Source: Paenibacillus typhae (GTDB taxonomy: Bacteria; Bacillota; Bacilli; Paenibacillales; Paenibacillaceae). Taken from it: DNA of 64,000 nt. Positions within the stretch are counted from its first letter, which is position 1, and the number at the start of each line of letters is the position of its first letter. The notes below the pieces were generated by a model. The model saw only the letters and a list, made by a program, of their open reading frames with translations, ran no database searches and had not been told where the DNA came from. Both the position numbers and the translations under genes were made by a program. Of the stretch, positions 41,487 to 50,342 are shown piece by piece. The DNA lies in the NCBI RefSeq assembly GCF_900099765.1, contig NZ_FNDX01000007.1:124001-188000 (forward strand), written 5' to 3'.

Positions 41487-42911
41487 CTATACGTCGAAGT
41501 ACAGGGCATATTCATGCGGATGAACGCGAATGGCAACCTCTTGTGCTTCTCCACGCTTCAGAGCGATGTAGTTATCAATAAAGTCCTTGGTGAACACGCC
41601 GCCTTCAGTAAGGAACTCGTAGTCAGCTTCCAGAGCGTCAAGAGCTTCATTCAAGCTGCCTGGAACACTGCGGATTTTTTCTTTGTCAGCATCGGACAAT
41701 TCATAGATGTTTTTGTCCAGCGGACCGTAGCCCATTTCTTCAGGGTTGATTTTTTTCTTGATTCCGTCCAGACCAGCCATCAGCATTGCGGAGAATGCCA
41801 GGTAAGGGTTAGCAGTGGAGTCAGGTGTACGGAATTCAATACGACAGCCCTTAGGTGTTACAGCAGCTACCGGGATACGGACAGCAGCGGAACGGTTACC
41901 TTTGGAGTAAACCAGGTTAACCGGTGCTTCGTAACCAGGAACCAGACGTTTGAACGAGTTGGTGCTTGGGTTAGTCAGCGCGATCAGTGCCGGTGCATGG
42001 TACAGGATACCGCCGATGTAGTTCAGAGCCATTTCACTCAGGTTGGCATAAGCACCTTTTTCGTAGAACAAAGGCTCGCTGCCGTTGAAGATGGACTGGT
42101 GAACGTGCATACCGCTACCATTATCGCCGAACAGCGGTTTTGGCATGAAGGTTGCAACTTTGCCGTACTGGCGTGCAGTGTTCTGCACGATATATTTGTA
42201 AGTCAGGAGATTGTCAGCTGTTTTCTTCAGGGTATCGAAACGGAAGTTGATTTCCGCTTGTCCCGCAGTCGCCACTTCATGGTGGTGACGTTCGATTTCA
42301 AGTCCTGCTTCGCCGAGCAGACGGCACATTTCACTGCGGATATCCTGTTGGGAATCCACTGGCGCTACCGGAACATATCCGCCTTTAACGCCTACCTTGA
42401 AGCCCAGGTTGCCGCCTTCTTCCTTGCGGTTCGTGTTCCATACTGCTTCTTCGGAATCTACGGAGAAGGAAGAGCTGTGCATTGTAGTCTCGTAGCGGAC
42501 ATCGTCGAAGATGAAGAACTCGGACTCAGGTGCGAAGAATGCCGCTGTGCCTACACCGCTTGACTGCAGGAATTCTTCGGCTTTTACTGCGATACCACGC
42601 GGGTCGCGCTCATAACGTTCGCCGTCAGGAGTGAAGATGTCACACATGATATTCAGCGTCGGGTGAGCTGTAAAAGGATCAATGTATACAGTACTTGGAT
42701 CAGGCATCATTACCATGTCCGATTCTTCAATACCGCGGAATCCTTTGATGGAAGAACCATCAAACGCTACACCATTTACAAATGTTTCTTCCTCAACTGC
42801 AGATGCTGGCAATGAGATGTGATGAGCACGTCCACCCAAATCTACAAAGCGAAAATCCACCCACTCGATATTGTTTTCCTTGATCGTCTGCAACACTTTT
42901 TCAACCGACAT
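41487..42911 (-). CDS. glnA: Type I glutamine synthetase, long form
   Basis: The 474-residue enzyme joins ammonia to glutamate using ATP. Landmarks are the latch/Asp loop VAFDGSSIKGF, metal-binding FAPESEFFIFD, HHHEVATAGQAEINF, ATP/metal region GSGMHVHQS, LTNPSTNSFKRLVPGYEAPVN and RIEFRTPDSTANPYLA. It is longer than the ~444-residue GlnA typical of Bacillus. It carries the segment DKNIYELSDADKEKIRSVPGS, aligned with the adenylylation loop (KNLYDLP) of proteobacterial GSI-beta enzymes, with a tyrosine in the right place. No adenylyltransferase or glnR is nearby. GGGAGGAATTATTC precedes the ATG. Confidence 0.95.
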   Translation of the reverse strand: MSVEKVLQTIKENNIEWVDFRFVDLGGRAHHISLPASAVEEETFVNGVAFDGSSIKGFRGIEESDMVMMPDPSTVYIDPFTAHPTLNIMCDIFTPDGERYERDPRGIAVKAEEFLQSSGVGTAAFFAPESEFFIFDDVRYETTMHSSSFSVDSEEAVWNTNRKEEGGNLGFKVGVKGGYVPVAPVDSQQDIRSEMCRLLGEAGLEIERHHHEVATAGQAEINFRFDTLKKTADNLLTYKYIVQNTARQYGKVATFMPKPLFGDNGSGMHVHQSIFNGSEPLFYEKGAYANLSEMALNYIGGILYHAPALIALTNPSTNSFKRLVPGYEAPVNLVYSKGNRSAAVRIPVAAVTPKGCRIEFRTPDSTANPYLAFSAMLMAGLDGIKKKINPEEMGYGPLDKNIYELSDADKEKIRSVPGSLNEALDALEADYEFLTEGGVFTKDFIDNYIALKRGEAQEVAIRVHPHEYALYFDV

Positions 42912-42989
42912 GAATAATTCCTCCCCAAGTTCCGAACATTAACCCGCTCTCAGTATCAAATGTTCTTGTTTTATTTTTTTACTGTCGTC

Positions 42990-43018
42990 ATTATAAAACT
43001 CATACCTAACATCGTCAA
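42990..43018 (-). promoter_or_regulatory. Sigma-A promoter of glnA
   Basis: On the minus strand TTGACG (43013-43018) and TATAAT (42990-42995) are exactly 17 bases apart, about 80 bases upstream of glnA. Confidence 0.8.
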
Positions 43019-43032
43019 TGCTTATGTCAGGT
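43004..43032. promoter_or_regulatory. Inverted repeat overlapping the glnA -35 box
   Basis: ACCTAACAT (43004-43012) and ATGTCAGGT (43024-43032) form a 9-bp inverted repeat with one mismatch around 11 bases that include the -35 hexamer. It has TGTNA-like halves but not the spacing of the Bacillus GlnR/TnrA consensus (TGTNAN7TNACA). It could be the operator of a nitrogen regulator. Confidence 0.45.
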
Positions 43033-43189
43033 ATTTTTGATCACAATGTAAGATATTCTGACGCTTTCGTGAATAAGCCGTATCTTGCCTAAAATTGTAT
43101 TCCATAATGCCAGGCCAAATAATAAATAGCCCTCTTTCCCGCCTGGCTGCAGGAAAGAAGGCCACGTATGACAAGGTTCTTCCGGGTGA

Positions 43190-44236
43190 TCAGGCAATAG
43201 GCGCCGCTTCAAGCGATTCGGAGAATTTGCGTCCGACCAGCGGTGCAAGCTTCTCCAGATCTCTAAGCAGCTTATCGAACTGATCCGGGAACAGGGACTG
43301 AACCCCGTCACCTGTCATGGAATTGTCAGGATCTGTATGCATTTCAATAATCAGACCATTAGCTCCGGCGGCAACAGAGGCTTTAGCCATGGGCTCTACC
43401 AGCTCGCGTCGGCCGGTGCCGTGGCTCGGGTCAGAAATAACCGGCAGATGACTCAGGCTCTGAAGCACCGGAATCGCCGACAGGTCAAGGGTATTGCGGG
43501 TATAAGTCTCGAATGTACGGATACCGCGCTCGCACAGCATAACATCACGGTTGCCGCCCGCAAGGATGTACTCTGCCGCATTCAGGAGTTCGTCATAGGT
43601 TGCGCTGAAGCCGCGTTTAAGCAGCACAGGACGGCCGCAGGTGCCGAGCTTGCGCAGCAGATCGAAATTCTGCATATTGCGTGTGCCTACCTGCAGAATA
43701 TCTGCATGCTCCGCACAAATATCCACATATTCCGGTGTCATAACCTCGGTAATGGTCAGCAGGCCATGCTTCTTGCCGGCTTCCGCCATCATCGTCAGGC
43801 CTTCCACACCGACACCCTGGAAGCTGTATGGACCGGTACGCGGCTTGAACGCGCCGCCGCGCAGCACCTGCCCGCCGGAAGCCTTGACCAGACGGGCGAT
43901 TTCATCAATCTGCTCAGGCGATTCAACTGCACACGGCCCGCCCATTACCACAAGATTCTCCCCGCCGATCTTCACGCCGCGGATATCGATAATGGTATCC
44001 TCCGGATGGAAGTCACGGCTGGCCAGCTTATAGGATTTGGTGATCTTCACAACGTTCTGCACGCCCTTCATCTGGCGCAGATGCTCGGCAAGACTTGGCG
44101 TAACACCACCGATGAGTCCGATTACCGTATGGTCTGCACCGCGCGACAGATGGACCTGCAGCCCCTGCTTTTCGATAACGGCAATAATGTCATTTACCTG
44201 CTCCTGCGGTGTCTGATTAGACGTAATAACGATCAT
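43190..44236 (-). CDS. aroF: 3-deoxy-7-phosphoheptulonate synthase with N-terminal regulatory domain
   Basis: The 348-residue DAHP synthase condenses phosphoenolpyruvate and erythrose-4-phosphate, the first step to aromatic amino acids. An ACT-like/ferredoxin-fold domain fills residues ~1-70 ([20 protein letters not shown]). The KDO8P-like barrel follows, with [61 protein letters not shown] and [16 protein letters not shown]. The N-terminal domain gives feedback inhibition in this type Ibeta class. AAAGGGGAGCTAATA precedes the ATG. It is monocistronic here. Confidence 0.93.
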   Translation of the reverse strand: MIVITSNQTPQEQVNDIIAVIEKQGLQVHLSRGADHTVIGLIGGVTPSLAEHLRQMKGVQNVVKITKSYKLASRDFHPEDTIIDIRGVKIGGENLVVMGGPCAVESPEQIDEIARLVKASGGQVLRGGAFKPRTGPYSFQGVGVEGLTMMAEAGKKHGLLTITEVMTPEYVDICAEHADILQVGTRNMQNFDLLRKLGTCGRPVLLKRGFSATYDELLNAAEYILAGGNRDVMLCERGIRTFETYTRNTLDLSAIPVLQSLSHLPVISDPSHGTGRRELVEPMAKASVAAGANGLIIEMHTDPDNSMTGDGVQSLFPDQFDKLLRDLEKLAPLVGRKFSESLEAAPIA

Positions 44237-44470
44237 ATTATTAGCTCCCCTTTGTTAGGATAATCCTGTTTATAATTTTAAATAATTAATAAATACTATT
44301 ACGCTACGACGCGTGTGTGCTTTTAAGCGCTAAAGTGATTTTACCGCATAATACAGTATCCGTCAACTTATTTTCCGGATGGAACCGCCGTTTATTCCAG
44401 TAATTACTAGATAAGTGATATTCGCCAAGGAAACTTCTACGAAAAAACAAGGAGTAATTAACAACATAAA
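44237..44470. other. AT-rich leader and spacer upstream of the DAHP synthase gene
   Basis: Roughly 235 bases without a gene. It includes a GTGCTTTTAAGCGCTAAAG stretch near 44318, but no T-box motif, leader peptide or terminator for an aromatic attenuator was found. Confidence 0.45.
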
Positions 44471-44503
44471 AAGCACCCGTTCTCTCCAACCGGAGGAACA
44501 GGT
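44471..44503 (-). terminator. Terminator of ispH
   Basis: GCACCCGTTCTCTCC pairs with GGAGGAACAGGTGC (imperfect); TTTTTATGTT follows on the minus strand, about 50 bases after the ispH stop. Confidence 0.75.
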
Positions 44504-44552
44504 GCCTGATAATAGCATGTGAAAACAGTTAACGAATAAGTTCAAAATAACA

Positions 44553-45509
44553 TCAGGTAGCGCTCGTAGTCTTGTTCTTGACCGGCGGCAGCAGCTTTGC
44601 CATGTTCACTGTACGCTTGATCTCCCAGGTCTCAGGCTTCGCCGGATCATACTGCTCCAGATAGCTGATAACTTCCTTGGTGATCGGTGTAGGCGTGGAG
44701 GCGCCGGAGGTAACCCCTACCTTGTTAACGCCCTGCAGCCATTCGGTATTCAGCTCGGATACATCTGCAATCCGGTGGGCAGGCGTACCGGCAATCTCTT
44801 CAGACACCTGTGCCAGCCGGTTGGAATTGTTGCTGCGCGGATCACCGACGACGATTACCAGGTCGCACTGCCCAGCCTGTTCAGCCACAGCCTCCTGGCG
44901 CACCTGTGTAGCCATACAGATCTCATTATGCACTTCTGCGCCGGGGTAGGTTTCCAGCAGTTTTTTCATAATATGCTTGATATCCCACTGGCTCATCGTG
45001 GTCTGGTTCGTGATGACGATTCGTGAAGATGGCACATTCAGGCCGGCAATCTCTTCTTCCTTCTCGATCAGATGCACATGCTCCGGCGCAATGCCGACGG
45101 CGCCCTCCGGCTCCGGATGGCCTTTTTTGCCGATATAAATAATCTCGTAGCCTTCCTCCACCTTCTCTTTGATGAGATCGTGGGTCTTCGTTACATCCGG
45201 ACAAGTAGCATCCACCGTAGTCAGCCCTTTGGCACGGGCCAGCCTGCGTACTTCAGGCGAAACACCGTGTGCGGTAAAAATAACTGTACCGCTGTCGACC
45301 TTATCGAGAATATCCAGACGGTTATGCCCGTCAAGGGTAATAATTCCATCGTCCTCAAAAGAATTCGTAACATGACTGTTATGTACAATCATGCCAAGTA
45401 TATAAATCGGCCGGGGCAGATCAAGGTTCTGGGCGGCCTGCCGTGCCATCACCATGGCATCTACGACACCATAGCAATAGCCCCGGGGAGAAATTTTGAT
45501 GACTTCCAT
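44553..45509 (-). CDS. ispH: 4-hydroxy-3-methylbut-2-enyl diphosphate reductase
   Basis: The 318-residue iron-sulfur enzyme catalyses the last step of the non-mevalonate isoprenoid pathway. The three cluster cysteines are visible in [21 protein letters not shown] and [14 protein letters not shown]. Conserved substrate residues are in [29 protein letters not shown] and [11 protein letters not shown]. The C-terminal ~30 residues ([13 protein letters not shown]) extend past the core. AAAGCTGGTG lies before the ATG. It stands alone between the DAHP synthase gene and the two-component genes. Confidence 0.95.
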   Translation of the reverse strand: MEVIKISPRGYCYGVVDAMVMARQAAQNLDLPRPIYILGMIVHNSHVTNSFEDDGIITLDGHNRLDILDKVDSGTVIFTAHGVSPEVRRLARAKGLTTVDATCPDVTKTHDLIKEKVEEGYEIIYIGKKGHPEPEGAVGIAPEHVHLIEKEEEIAGLNVPSSRIVITNQTTMSQWDIKHIMKKLLETYPGAEVHNEICMATQVRQEAVAEQAGQCDLVIVVGDPRSNNSNRLAQVSEEIAGTPAHRIADVSELNTEWLQGVNKVGVTSGASTPTPITKEVISYLEQYDPAKPETWEIKRTVNMAKLLPPVKNKTTSAT

Positions 45510-45568
45510 GTATGTTCACCAGCTTTCTGCTGTCAATGACGGCTATAATAGGACCTGTCTATTATACC

Positions 45569-47020
45569 CTATTCCAGCGGCGGAGCAAAGAGAAGCGGCA
45601 GCCAGATAATAAAGGTCGTCCCCTCGCCCTGGCGGGTAACTACCTCCACTGACCCTCCGTGCTCATCGATAATCCATTTGGCGATAGACAGCCCGAGTCC
45701 GATTCCTTCGGTCATTCCTCTTGATTCATCCGCCCGGTAGAAGCGGTCGAAGATATGCGGAACCTGGTCCTTGTCCATGCCGATCCCGGTGTCCTTGATC
45801 CGGATGCCCACCTGATTCTGATAGAACACAGCATCCATCGTAACCTCACCGGAAGGTGTATACTTAAAGGCATTGTCAATGAAAATGAACAGCATCTGCT
45901 GCAGGTAATCCTTGTTGCCGACAATATATTTTCCGTTCATCTGACTCAGATCGCCAATGGACCAGTCGGCTTGGCGAGGCAGGAACGATGCCCTGCGGGC
46001 CACCTCTGTCATCAGCGGCTCCAGCGCCACCGGCTCCTTGTCAAAGGTCCGGCCGGTATCTGCCCGCGCAAGGGAGAGCATGTCGCCGACCAGCCGGCTC
46101 ATCCGTTTCGACTCATCGGCTATATCCTTCACGGACTCTATGGACAGCTGGCGGATTTCCGCTTCGCTCATCCGGCTCTGGTCAGGGTCCATTTCCCAGA
46201 TCTTCTGCAGCAGGTCAATGTTGCCCCGGATCGTTGTAAGCGGTGTCCGCAGCTCGTGCGAAGCATCCGACACAAATCGGCGCTGGGTGGCATAGGAATC
46301 CTCAAGCTCCCTGTAGAAGCCCTCCATCCGCCCGAGCATGCTGTTGACCGTCTCAATCAGCCGGCCGATCTCGTCCGGAGGTCCGTTATATTCAATCCGC
46401 GAGCTGAGATCGTTTCCGGTCTGAATCCCGTTGGCCGCCTCAATAACCATGCCGATCGGGCTCATAGATTTGCGGGCCAGGAAAAGCCCGAACGTAAACG
46501 CGGCAATCAGCGTGGCAAAGGAGCCGACAAGCAGAATGTTTTTAAGCCGGTTCAGCATGGTGACCTGTTCCCCTGTATACACTGCTACTTGCAGCACTCC
46601 GGCTAAATTGCCGTTATTGGTGGCAACATTCACTCCCTGTTGAAAGATCAGAAAGGGGTTACCATTGTAATAGGACTGCAGGAATTCCTGCTGCTGATTC
46701 TCCATGCTGTCCTTTGGCGGCACTTTAAATTCAAGGTGAATCTCGGTCATATTGGGACTGGGAATCATTTTGTCCAGATCGTAAATATACAATTGGCCGA
46801 ACAGGCTCTGTCCCGCCGGACCTCCCAATATTTGTTGAAGGGTTCCATCATTGGTTAGCCCGACTTTGGGTTCTACCTGAGACGCTTGTTTGACTAGCCG
46901 GTCTTTCAGATCCCCATACGTATTAAAATAGACAAAACCGTAAATTGCGGCTGATAAGGCCAGCAGCATAACGGCCAAAATTCCTGAATACCAGGCTGTC
47001 AGCCGCAATTTAATAGACAT
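45569..47020 (-). CDS. Membrane sensor histidine kinase with HAMP
   Basis: The 483-residue kinase has two membrane helices (about 7-30 and 155-175; LVGSFATLIAAFTFGLFLA) flanking a ~125-residue extracellular sensor, then HAMP (GNDLSSRIEYNGPPDEIG). HisKA carries histidine in RRFVSDASHELRTPLTTI, and HATPase_c follows (NKDYLQQMLFIFIDNAFKYT, DTGIGM, GIGLGLSIAKWI). The ATG at 47020 is preferred to a GTG at 47029 because AAGAGGTG lies 6 bases before it. It begins one base after the regulator stop codon. Together with htrA upstream it recalls CssS-type secretion-stress sensing, which is an inference from context only. Confidence 0.9.
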   Translation of the reverse strand: MSIKLRLTAWYSGILAVMLLALSAAIYGFVYFNTYGDLKDRLVKQASQVEPKVGLTNDGTLQQILGGPAGQSLFGQLYIYDLDKMIPSPNMTEIHLEFKVPPKDSMENQQQEFLQSYYNGNPFLIFQQGVNVATNNGNLAGVLQVAVYTGEQVTMLNRLKNILLVGSFATLIAAFTFGLFLARKSMSPIGMVIEAANGIQTGNDLSSRIEYNGPPDEIGRLIETVNSMLGRMEGFYRELEDSYATQRRFVSDASHELRTPLTTIRGNIDLLQKIWEMDPDQSRMSEAEIRQLSIESVKDIADESKRMSRLVGDMLSLARADTGRTFDKEPVALEPLMTEVARRASFLPRQADWSIGDLSQMNGKYIVGNKDYLQQMLFIFIDNAFKYTPSGEVTMDAVFYQNQVGIRIKDTGIGMDKDQVPHIFDRFYRADESRGMTEGIGLGLSIAKWIIDEHGGSVEVVTRQGEGTTFIIWLPLLFAPPLE

Positions 47021-47021
47021 G

Positions 47022-47708
47022 TTAGTCACCTCTTAGAATGTAACCGGCTCCCCGGATCGTCTGAATTAACCGTTTGCCGCCATGCTCCTCCGTCTTCTGG
47101 CGCAGCATGGCGATATATACCTCAAGCACATTGGATTCCCCGCTGTAGTCATAACCCCATATTTTATCCATAATCAGGTCACGGGAGAGCACACGCTTCG
47201 GGTTCTGCATGAACAGATGCAGCAGCTCGAACTCCTTGGCTGTCAGCTCCAGGCGTTTACCTGCACGGGTCACTTCGCGTGAATCCACATCCAGCGTAAT
47301 ATCTTCATAAGTTACGGTCTGATCGGGTGCTCCGCCCTGCTCGCTCTTGCGGCGCAGCAGCGCACGCACCCGGGCCAGCAGCTCCTCCAGCGCAAACGGC
47401 TTTACCAGATAATCGTCCGCTCCCAGATCAAGCCCTTTAACACGGTGCTCTATCTCATCCTTAGCCGTAAGCATCAGCACCGGGACGGTGCTGCCTCCCT
47501 CACGCATGCGCCGGCAGACCTCGAAGCCGTCCACCTGCGGCATCATCACATCCAGAACAACCACATCGGGGTCACCGGTCAGAATGGCACGCAGCCCGTC
47601 CGCTCCGTTGGATGCCGTCTTTACATCATAGCCTTCAAAGGCAAGGCCTCGGCGCAGCATGGAAGTAATCTTTTCATCATCATCAATAATTAAAATATTC
47701 GGTCGCAT
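47022..47708 (-). CDS. OmpR-family response regulator
   Basis: The 228-residue protein has a receiver (ILIIDDDEKITSML, phospho-acceptor aspartate in DVVVLDVMMPQVDG, lysine in DDYLVKPFALEELLARVRALLRR) and a winged-helix DNA-binding domain (LTAKEFELLHLFMQNPKRVLSRDLIMDKIWGYDYSGESNVLEVYIAMLRQK at the C-terminal end). It is the partner of the kinase at 45569. It lies 122 bases downstream of htrA on the same strand, with a hairpin between them, so htrA may be a target rather than an operon member. Confidence 0.92.
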   Translation of the reverse strand: MRPNILIIDDDEKITSMLRRGLAFEGYDVKTASNGADGLRAILTGDPDVVVLDVMMPQVDGFEVCRRMREGGSTVPVLMLTAKDEIEHRVKGLDLGADDYLVKPFALEELLARVRALLRRKSEQGGAPDQTVTYEDITLDVDSREVTRAGKRLELTAKEFELLHLFMQNPKRVLSRDLIMDKIWGYDYSGESNVLEVYIAMLRQKTEEHGGKRLIQTIRGAGYILRGD

Positions 47709-47786
47709 CAGGCAGCCCCCATTGTCCAGTTCGTTTTGTCTCTATTGTAGCATGAATGTACGGATTCACGTCCAGCAGCAGCACAA

Positions 47787-47808
47787 ACGGAAGGGTTGCC
47801 CCTTCCGT
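47787..47808 (-). terminator. Hairpin terminator after htrA
   Basis: ACGGAAGGG and CCCTTCCGT form a perfect 9-bp stem with loop TTGC, 23 bases after the htrA stop; the T tract on the minus strand is short (TTTGTG). Confidence 0.6.
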
Positions 47809-47830
47809 CTGTCAATACCGTCCGGCTTGA

Positions 47831-49468
47831 TTACTGCTCCTGGGTTTGGGTGGTATCAAAATCATTTTTATTGCCGATCGTAACCGGAAGCTCCAGCGTT
47901 TTGCCGTCACGGACTACATTCAATGTAACCTTGTCCCCGACCTTAAGGGATTGAATATAAGTAATCAGCTCCTGGCTGGTAGCATACTTCGTGCCGTTCA
48001 CCCCTGTAATGATATCATAAGGGCGCAGGTCTGCAGTGTAAGCAGGCGACTTGAATACAATCTCTGCTACTACTGAACCTTCGGTAATGTCAGTACCCAT
48101 CTGCTGTGCAACCTGGTCGGTAATGGTCATCAGCGATGCGCCGATGAACGGAACCGGCTCCTTAGGGATTTCCTGGTTGGCCTCCAGTTTGTCTACAACC
48201 TCTTTAATGGTGTTCACTGCGATCGCAAAGCCGATCCCCTGTGAATCCGTGCTGACTGCCACGTTCATCCCGATCACTTCACCGTTCAGATTAAGCAGCG
48301 GACCGCCGGAGTTCCCCGGATTGATCGAAGCATCGGTCTGCAGCAGGTTTTTGTAATTACGTGTGCCGCTGCCGTCTTCTTCGTTAATATCGATGCTGCG
48401 TCCTTTCGCACTCAGTACACCGGCTGTAACGGTATGATCAAAGCCCTGCGGGTTACCAATCGCTACAACCTCGGAGCCGACCTTGAGGCTGTCGGAATCA
48501 CCAAGCGCTACAGTAGGGAAGTCCGCCCCTTCAATTTTCAGAACGGCAAGATCCAGGTCTTTGCTGGAACCGAGCAGCTTCGCTTCATATGGCTTGGTTG
48601 TTCCGTCAACCGTAACCTGAATAACGTCTGCACCTTCAACAACGTGCTGGTTAGTCAGAATGTAACCGGAGGATTCATAAATGAAGCCTGTTCCGATTCC
48701 ATAAGGAGTGAGCTGTGAATCCGAATTGCTGCCTGACTCCGACTGCGAATTACGGTCTGATCCGGAGGAGCCCCCGAACTGGTCGCCGAAGAAAAACTGC
48801 GAGAACGGGTCACTCATATTCGGATTGGATGATGAGCCTCTGCTCGAGCTCTTCACCAGTGTTTCAATCTTCACGACAGCGGGACCGACCGCATCAACCA
48901 CATTGGATACATCCGTTGTGCCGGTAAGAAGCGAGGTAGTCGAAGTGGATGGTGTCACACTCGCGCTGCCGACAGCCGATTTAGCCGTTGTACTTGCCAC
49001 CGATGCTGTTGTTTCCTGGCCACCGGTGAACCAGTTCCCCCGGTCTGCCGCAAACATTGAACCGGACAATACGATCATCCCGGCCAGGAAGGAGAGCAGC
49101 ACTGCCTTTACTGGCTTCTTAGGCTTGCTGTTGTACTGCCAGCCGTTTCCGCCATCCGCACCGTTTCCGCCGCGACCGCCGTTACCATCATAGCCGGTGG
49201 TGCGGAGCGATGTGCTGTAAGGAAGCTGCTTGACCGGCTGCGGAGCAGTAACCTCAACACGCTCAGGCTCACGGCGGTTGTAATGCTGACCGTTATCCTG
49301 ATTGCCGTCCTCATTGTTAATGGATTTAAAAGGTCCGTACGAGTAATAGTAGGATGATCCGGATTCCGTTGATTGAGCCTGGTTGCTGCTGTCTGCATTA
49401 TTATTAGTGCTGTTAGCTGGTTCGTTATCACGATTAAGGTTGTTAGAATTATTATTGTTGTTATCCAT
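47831..49468 (-). CDS. htrA: HtrA/DegP-type membrane serine protease with PDZ domain
   Basis: The 545-residue protease degrades misfolded exported proteins. An unusually long cytosolic N-terminus (~120 residues) is rich in Asn, Gly, Ser and Gln (MDNNNNNSNNLNRDNEPANS, GNGGRGGNGADGGNGW), followed by one membrane helix (AVLLSFLAGMIVLSGSMFAA). A Ser/Thr-rich linker then leads to the trypsin-like domain with histidine in LTNQHVVEGAD, aspartate in DLDLAVLKIEG and serine in INPGNSGGPLLNL. A C-terminal PDZ domain follows (YDIITGVNGTKYATSQELI). The adjacent two-component system may control it. Confidence 0.95.
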   Translation of the reverse strand: MDNNNNNSNNLNRDNEPANSTNNNADSSNQAQSTESGSSYYYSYGPFKSINNEDGNQDNGQHYNRREPERVEVTAPQPVKQLPYSTSLRTTGYDGNGGRGGNGADGGNGWQYNSKPKKPVKAVLLSFLAGMIVLSGSMFAADRGNWFTGGQETTASVASTTAKSAVGSASVTPSTSTTSLLTGTTDVSNVVDAVGPAVVKIETLVKSSSRGSSSNPNMSDPFSQFFFGDQFGGSSGSDRNSQSESGSNSDSQLTPYGIGTGFIYESSGYILTNQHVVEGADVIQVTVDGTTKPYEAKLLGSSKDLDLAVLKIEGADFPTVALGDSDSLKVGSEVVAIGNPQGFDHTVTAGVLSAKGRSIDINEEDGSGTRNYKNLLQTDASINPGNSGGPLLNLNGEVIGMNVAVSTDSQGIGFAIAVNTIKEVVDKLEANQEIPKEPVPFIGASLMTITDQVAQQMGTDITEGSVVAEIVFKSPAYTADLRPYDIITGVNGTKYATSQELITYIQSLKVGDKVTLNVVRDGKTLELPVTIGNKNDFDTTQTQEQ

Positions 49469-49615
49469 GTTTACTTTCCTCCCGTGCCTTGTCTGTCTGA
49501 CAAGGAGTATTGTGTTTTCTTCTTGTTCTTATTTTGTACTTTAAACCTTAACTGCACATTAAAAACAATTTAATCAGAGATAAAAGATGATAGAAATCCA
49601 CGCTAAAAAAGCAAA

Positions 49616-49645
49616 AAGTCCCGGTGCTTATCTGCACCGGGACTT
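49616..49645 (-). terminator. Terminator of the lia operon
   Basis: AAGTCCCGGTGC pairs perfectly with GCACCGGGACTT around a 6-base loop; TTTTTGCTTTTTTAGC-like T-rich sequence follows on the minus strand. Confidence 0.9.
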
Positions 49646-49686
49646 CATTTGGAGTTTTAAGATAAATGCAAATATGATGTTTCCCT

Positions 49687-50340
49687 TTATCCCTGGGCCC
49701 AGCCCTTGCGGTGGGCGTAAATGGCCAGCTGGGTGCGGTCATCCAGCTCGCATTTCATCAGCAGGTTGCTGACATGCGTCTTAACCGTCTTGATGCTGAT
49801 ATGCAGCTCCTCGCCGATGTCCTTGTTGGTCTTGCCCTCGGCGATAAGAAGCAGCACCTCCTTCTCACGTTCGGTGAGGCCGGATGAATCGCCCTGAACC
49901 GTCCGCTGGCGGATGCCGCGGGTTAATGCCTGCGACACATCGCCGGTCATGACCGGCATACCGCGGTAAGCCCCCTGCAGGGCGTAGATCAGTTCCTCTG
50001 CTGAAACTGTTTTGAGCACGTAGCTGACTGCACCGGCTTCAATCGCATCAACCACCAGATCATCTTCCAGAAAGCTGGTCAGGATGACGATCTTGAGACC
50101 CGGGAACTCGGCCAGCACAGCCCTCGTCGTTTCGGCACCGTTCATTACCGGCATCATCAGATCCATAAGAACCAGATCAGGCAGATTCTCGTGGCCCCAG
50201 TCACGCAGCATATTCAGCGCTTCCGACCCGTTTCCCGCTTCGCCGACGACCTCAAACAGCGGGTCCAGCATCAGATACGTTTTGAGTCCCATCCGCACCA
50301 TGTCATGATCGTCCACCAGCAGTACTTTTATGACACTCAT
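49687..50340 (-). CDS. liaR: LiaR-type response regulator
   Basis: The 217-residue NarL-family protein has a receiver (VLLVDDHDMVRMGLK, phospho-acceptor aspartate in DLVLMDLMMPVMNG, lysine in SYVLKTVSAEEL) and a LuxR helix-turn-helix (LTEREKEVLLLIAEGKTNKDIGEELHISIKTVKTHVSNLLMK). It is the last gene of liaF-liaS-liaR, two bases after liaS. In Bacilli LiaR answers cell-wall damage, especially lipid II-binding antibiotics. Confidence 0.93.
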   Translation of the reverse strand: MSVIKVLLVDDHDMVRMGLKTYLMLDPLFEVVGEAGNGSEALNMLRDWGHENLPDLVLMDLMMPVMNGAETTRAVLAEFPGLKIVILTSFLEDDLVVDAIEAGAVSYVLKTVSAEELIYALQGAYRGMPVMTGDVSQALTRGIRQRTVQGDSSGLTEREKEVLLLIAEGKTNKDIGEELHISIKTVKTHVSNLLMKCELDDRTQLAIYAHRKGWAQG

Positions 50341-50342
50341 GT

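Noticed and set aside
42961..43040. Canonical GlnR/TnrA box at glnA
   Set aside because: TGTNA-like halves exist, but no copy has the N7 spacing of the known consensus.
44237..44470. T-box or tryptophan attenuator before the DAHP synthase gene
   Set aside because: No T-box core, specifier loop, leader peptide or terminator-antiterminator pair could be found in the leader.
47022..49468. Firm assignment of the two-component system next to htrA as CssRS
   Set aside because: Only adjacency supports it; the sensor domain shows no specific CssS feature and a hairpin separates the genes.
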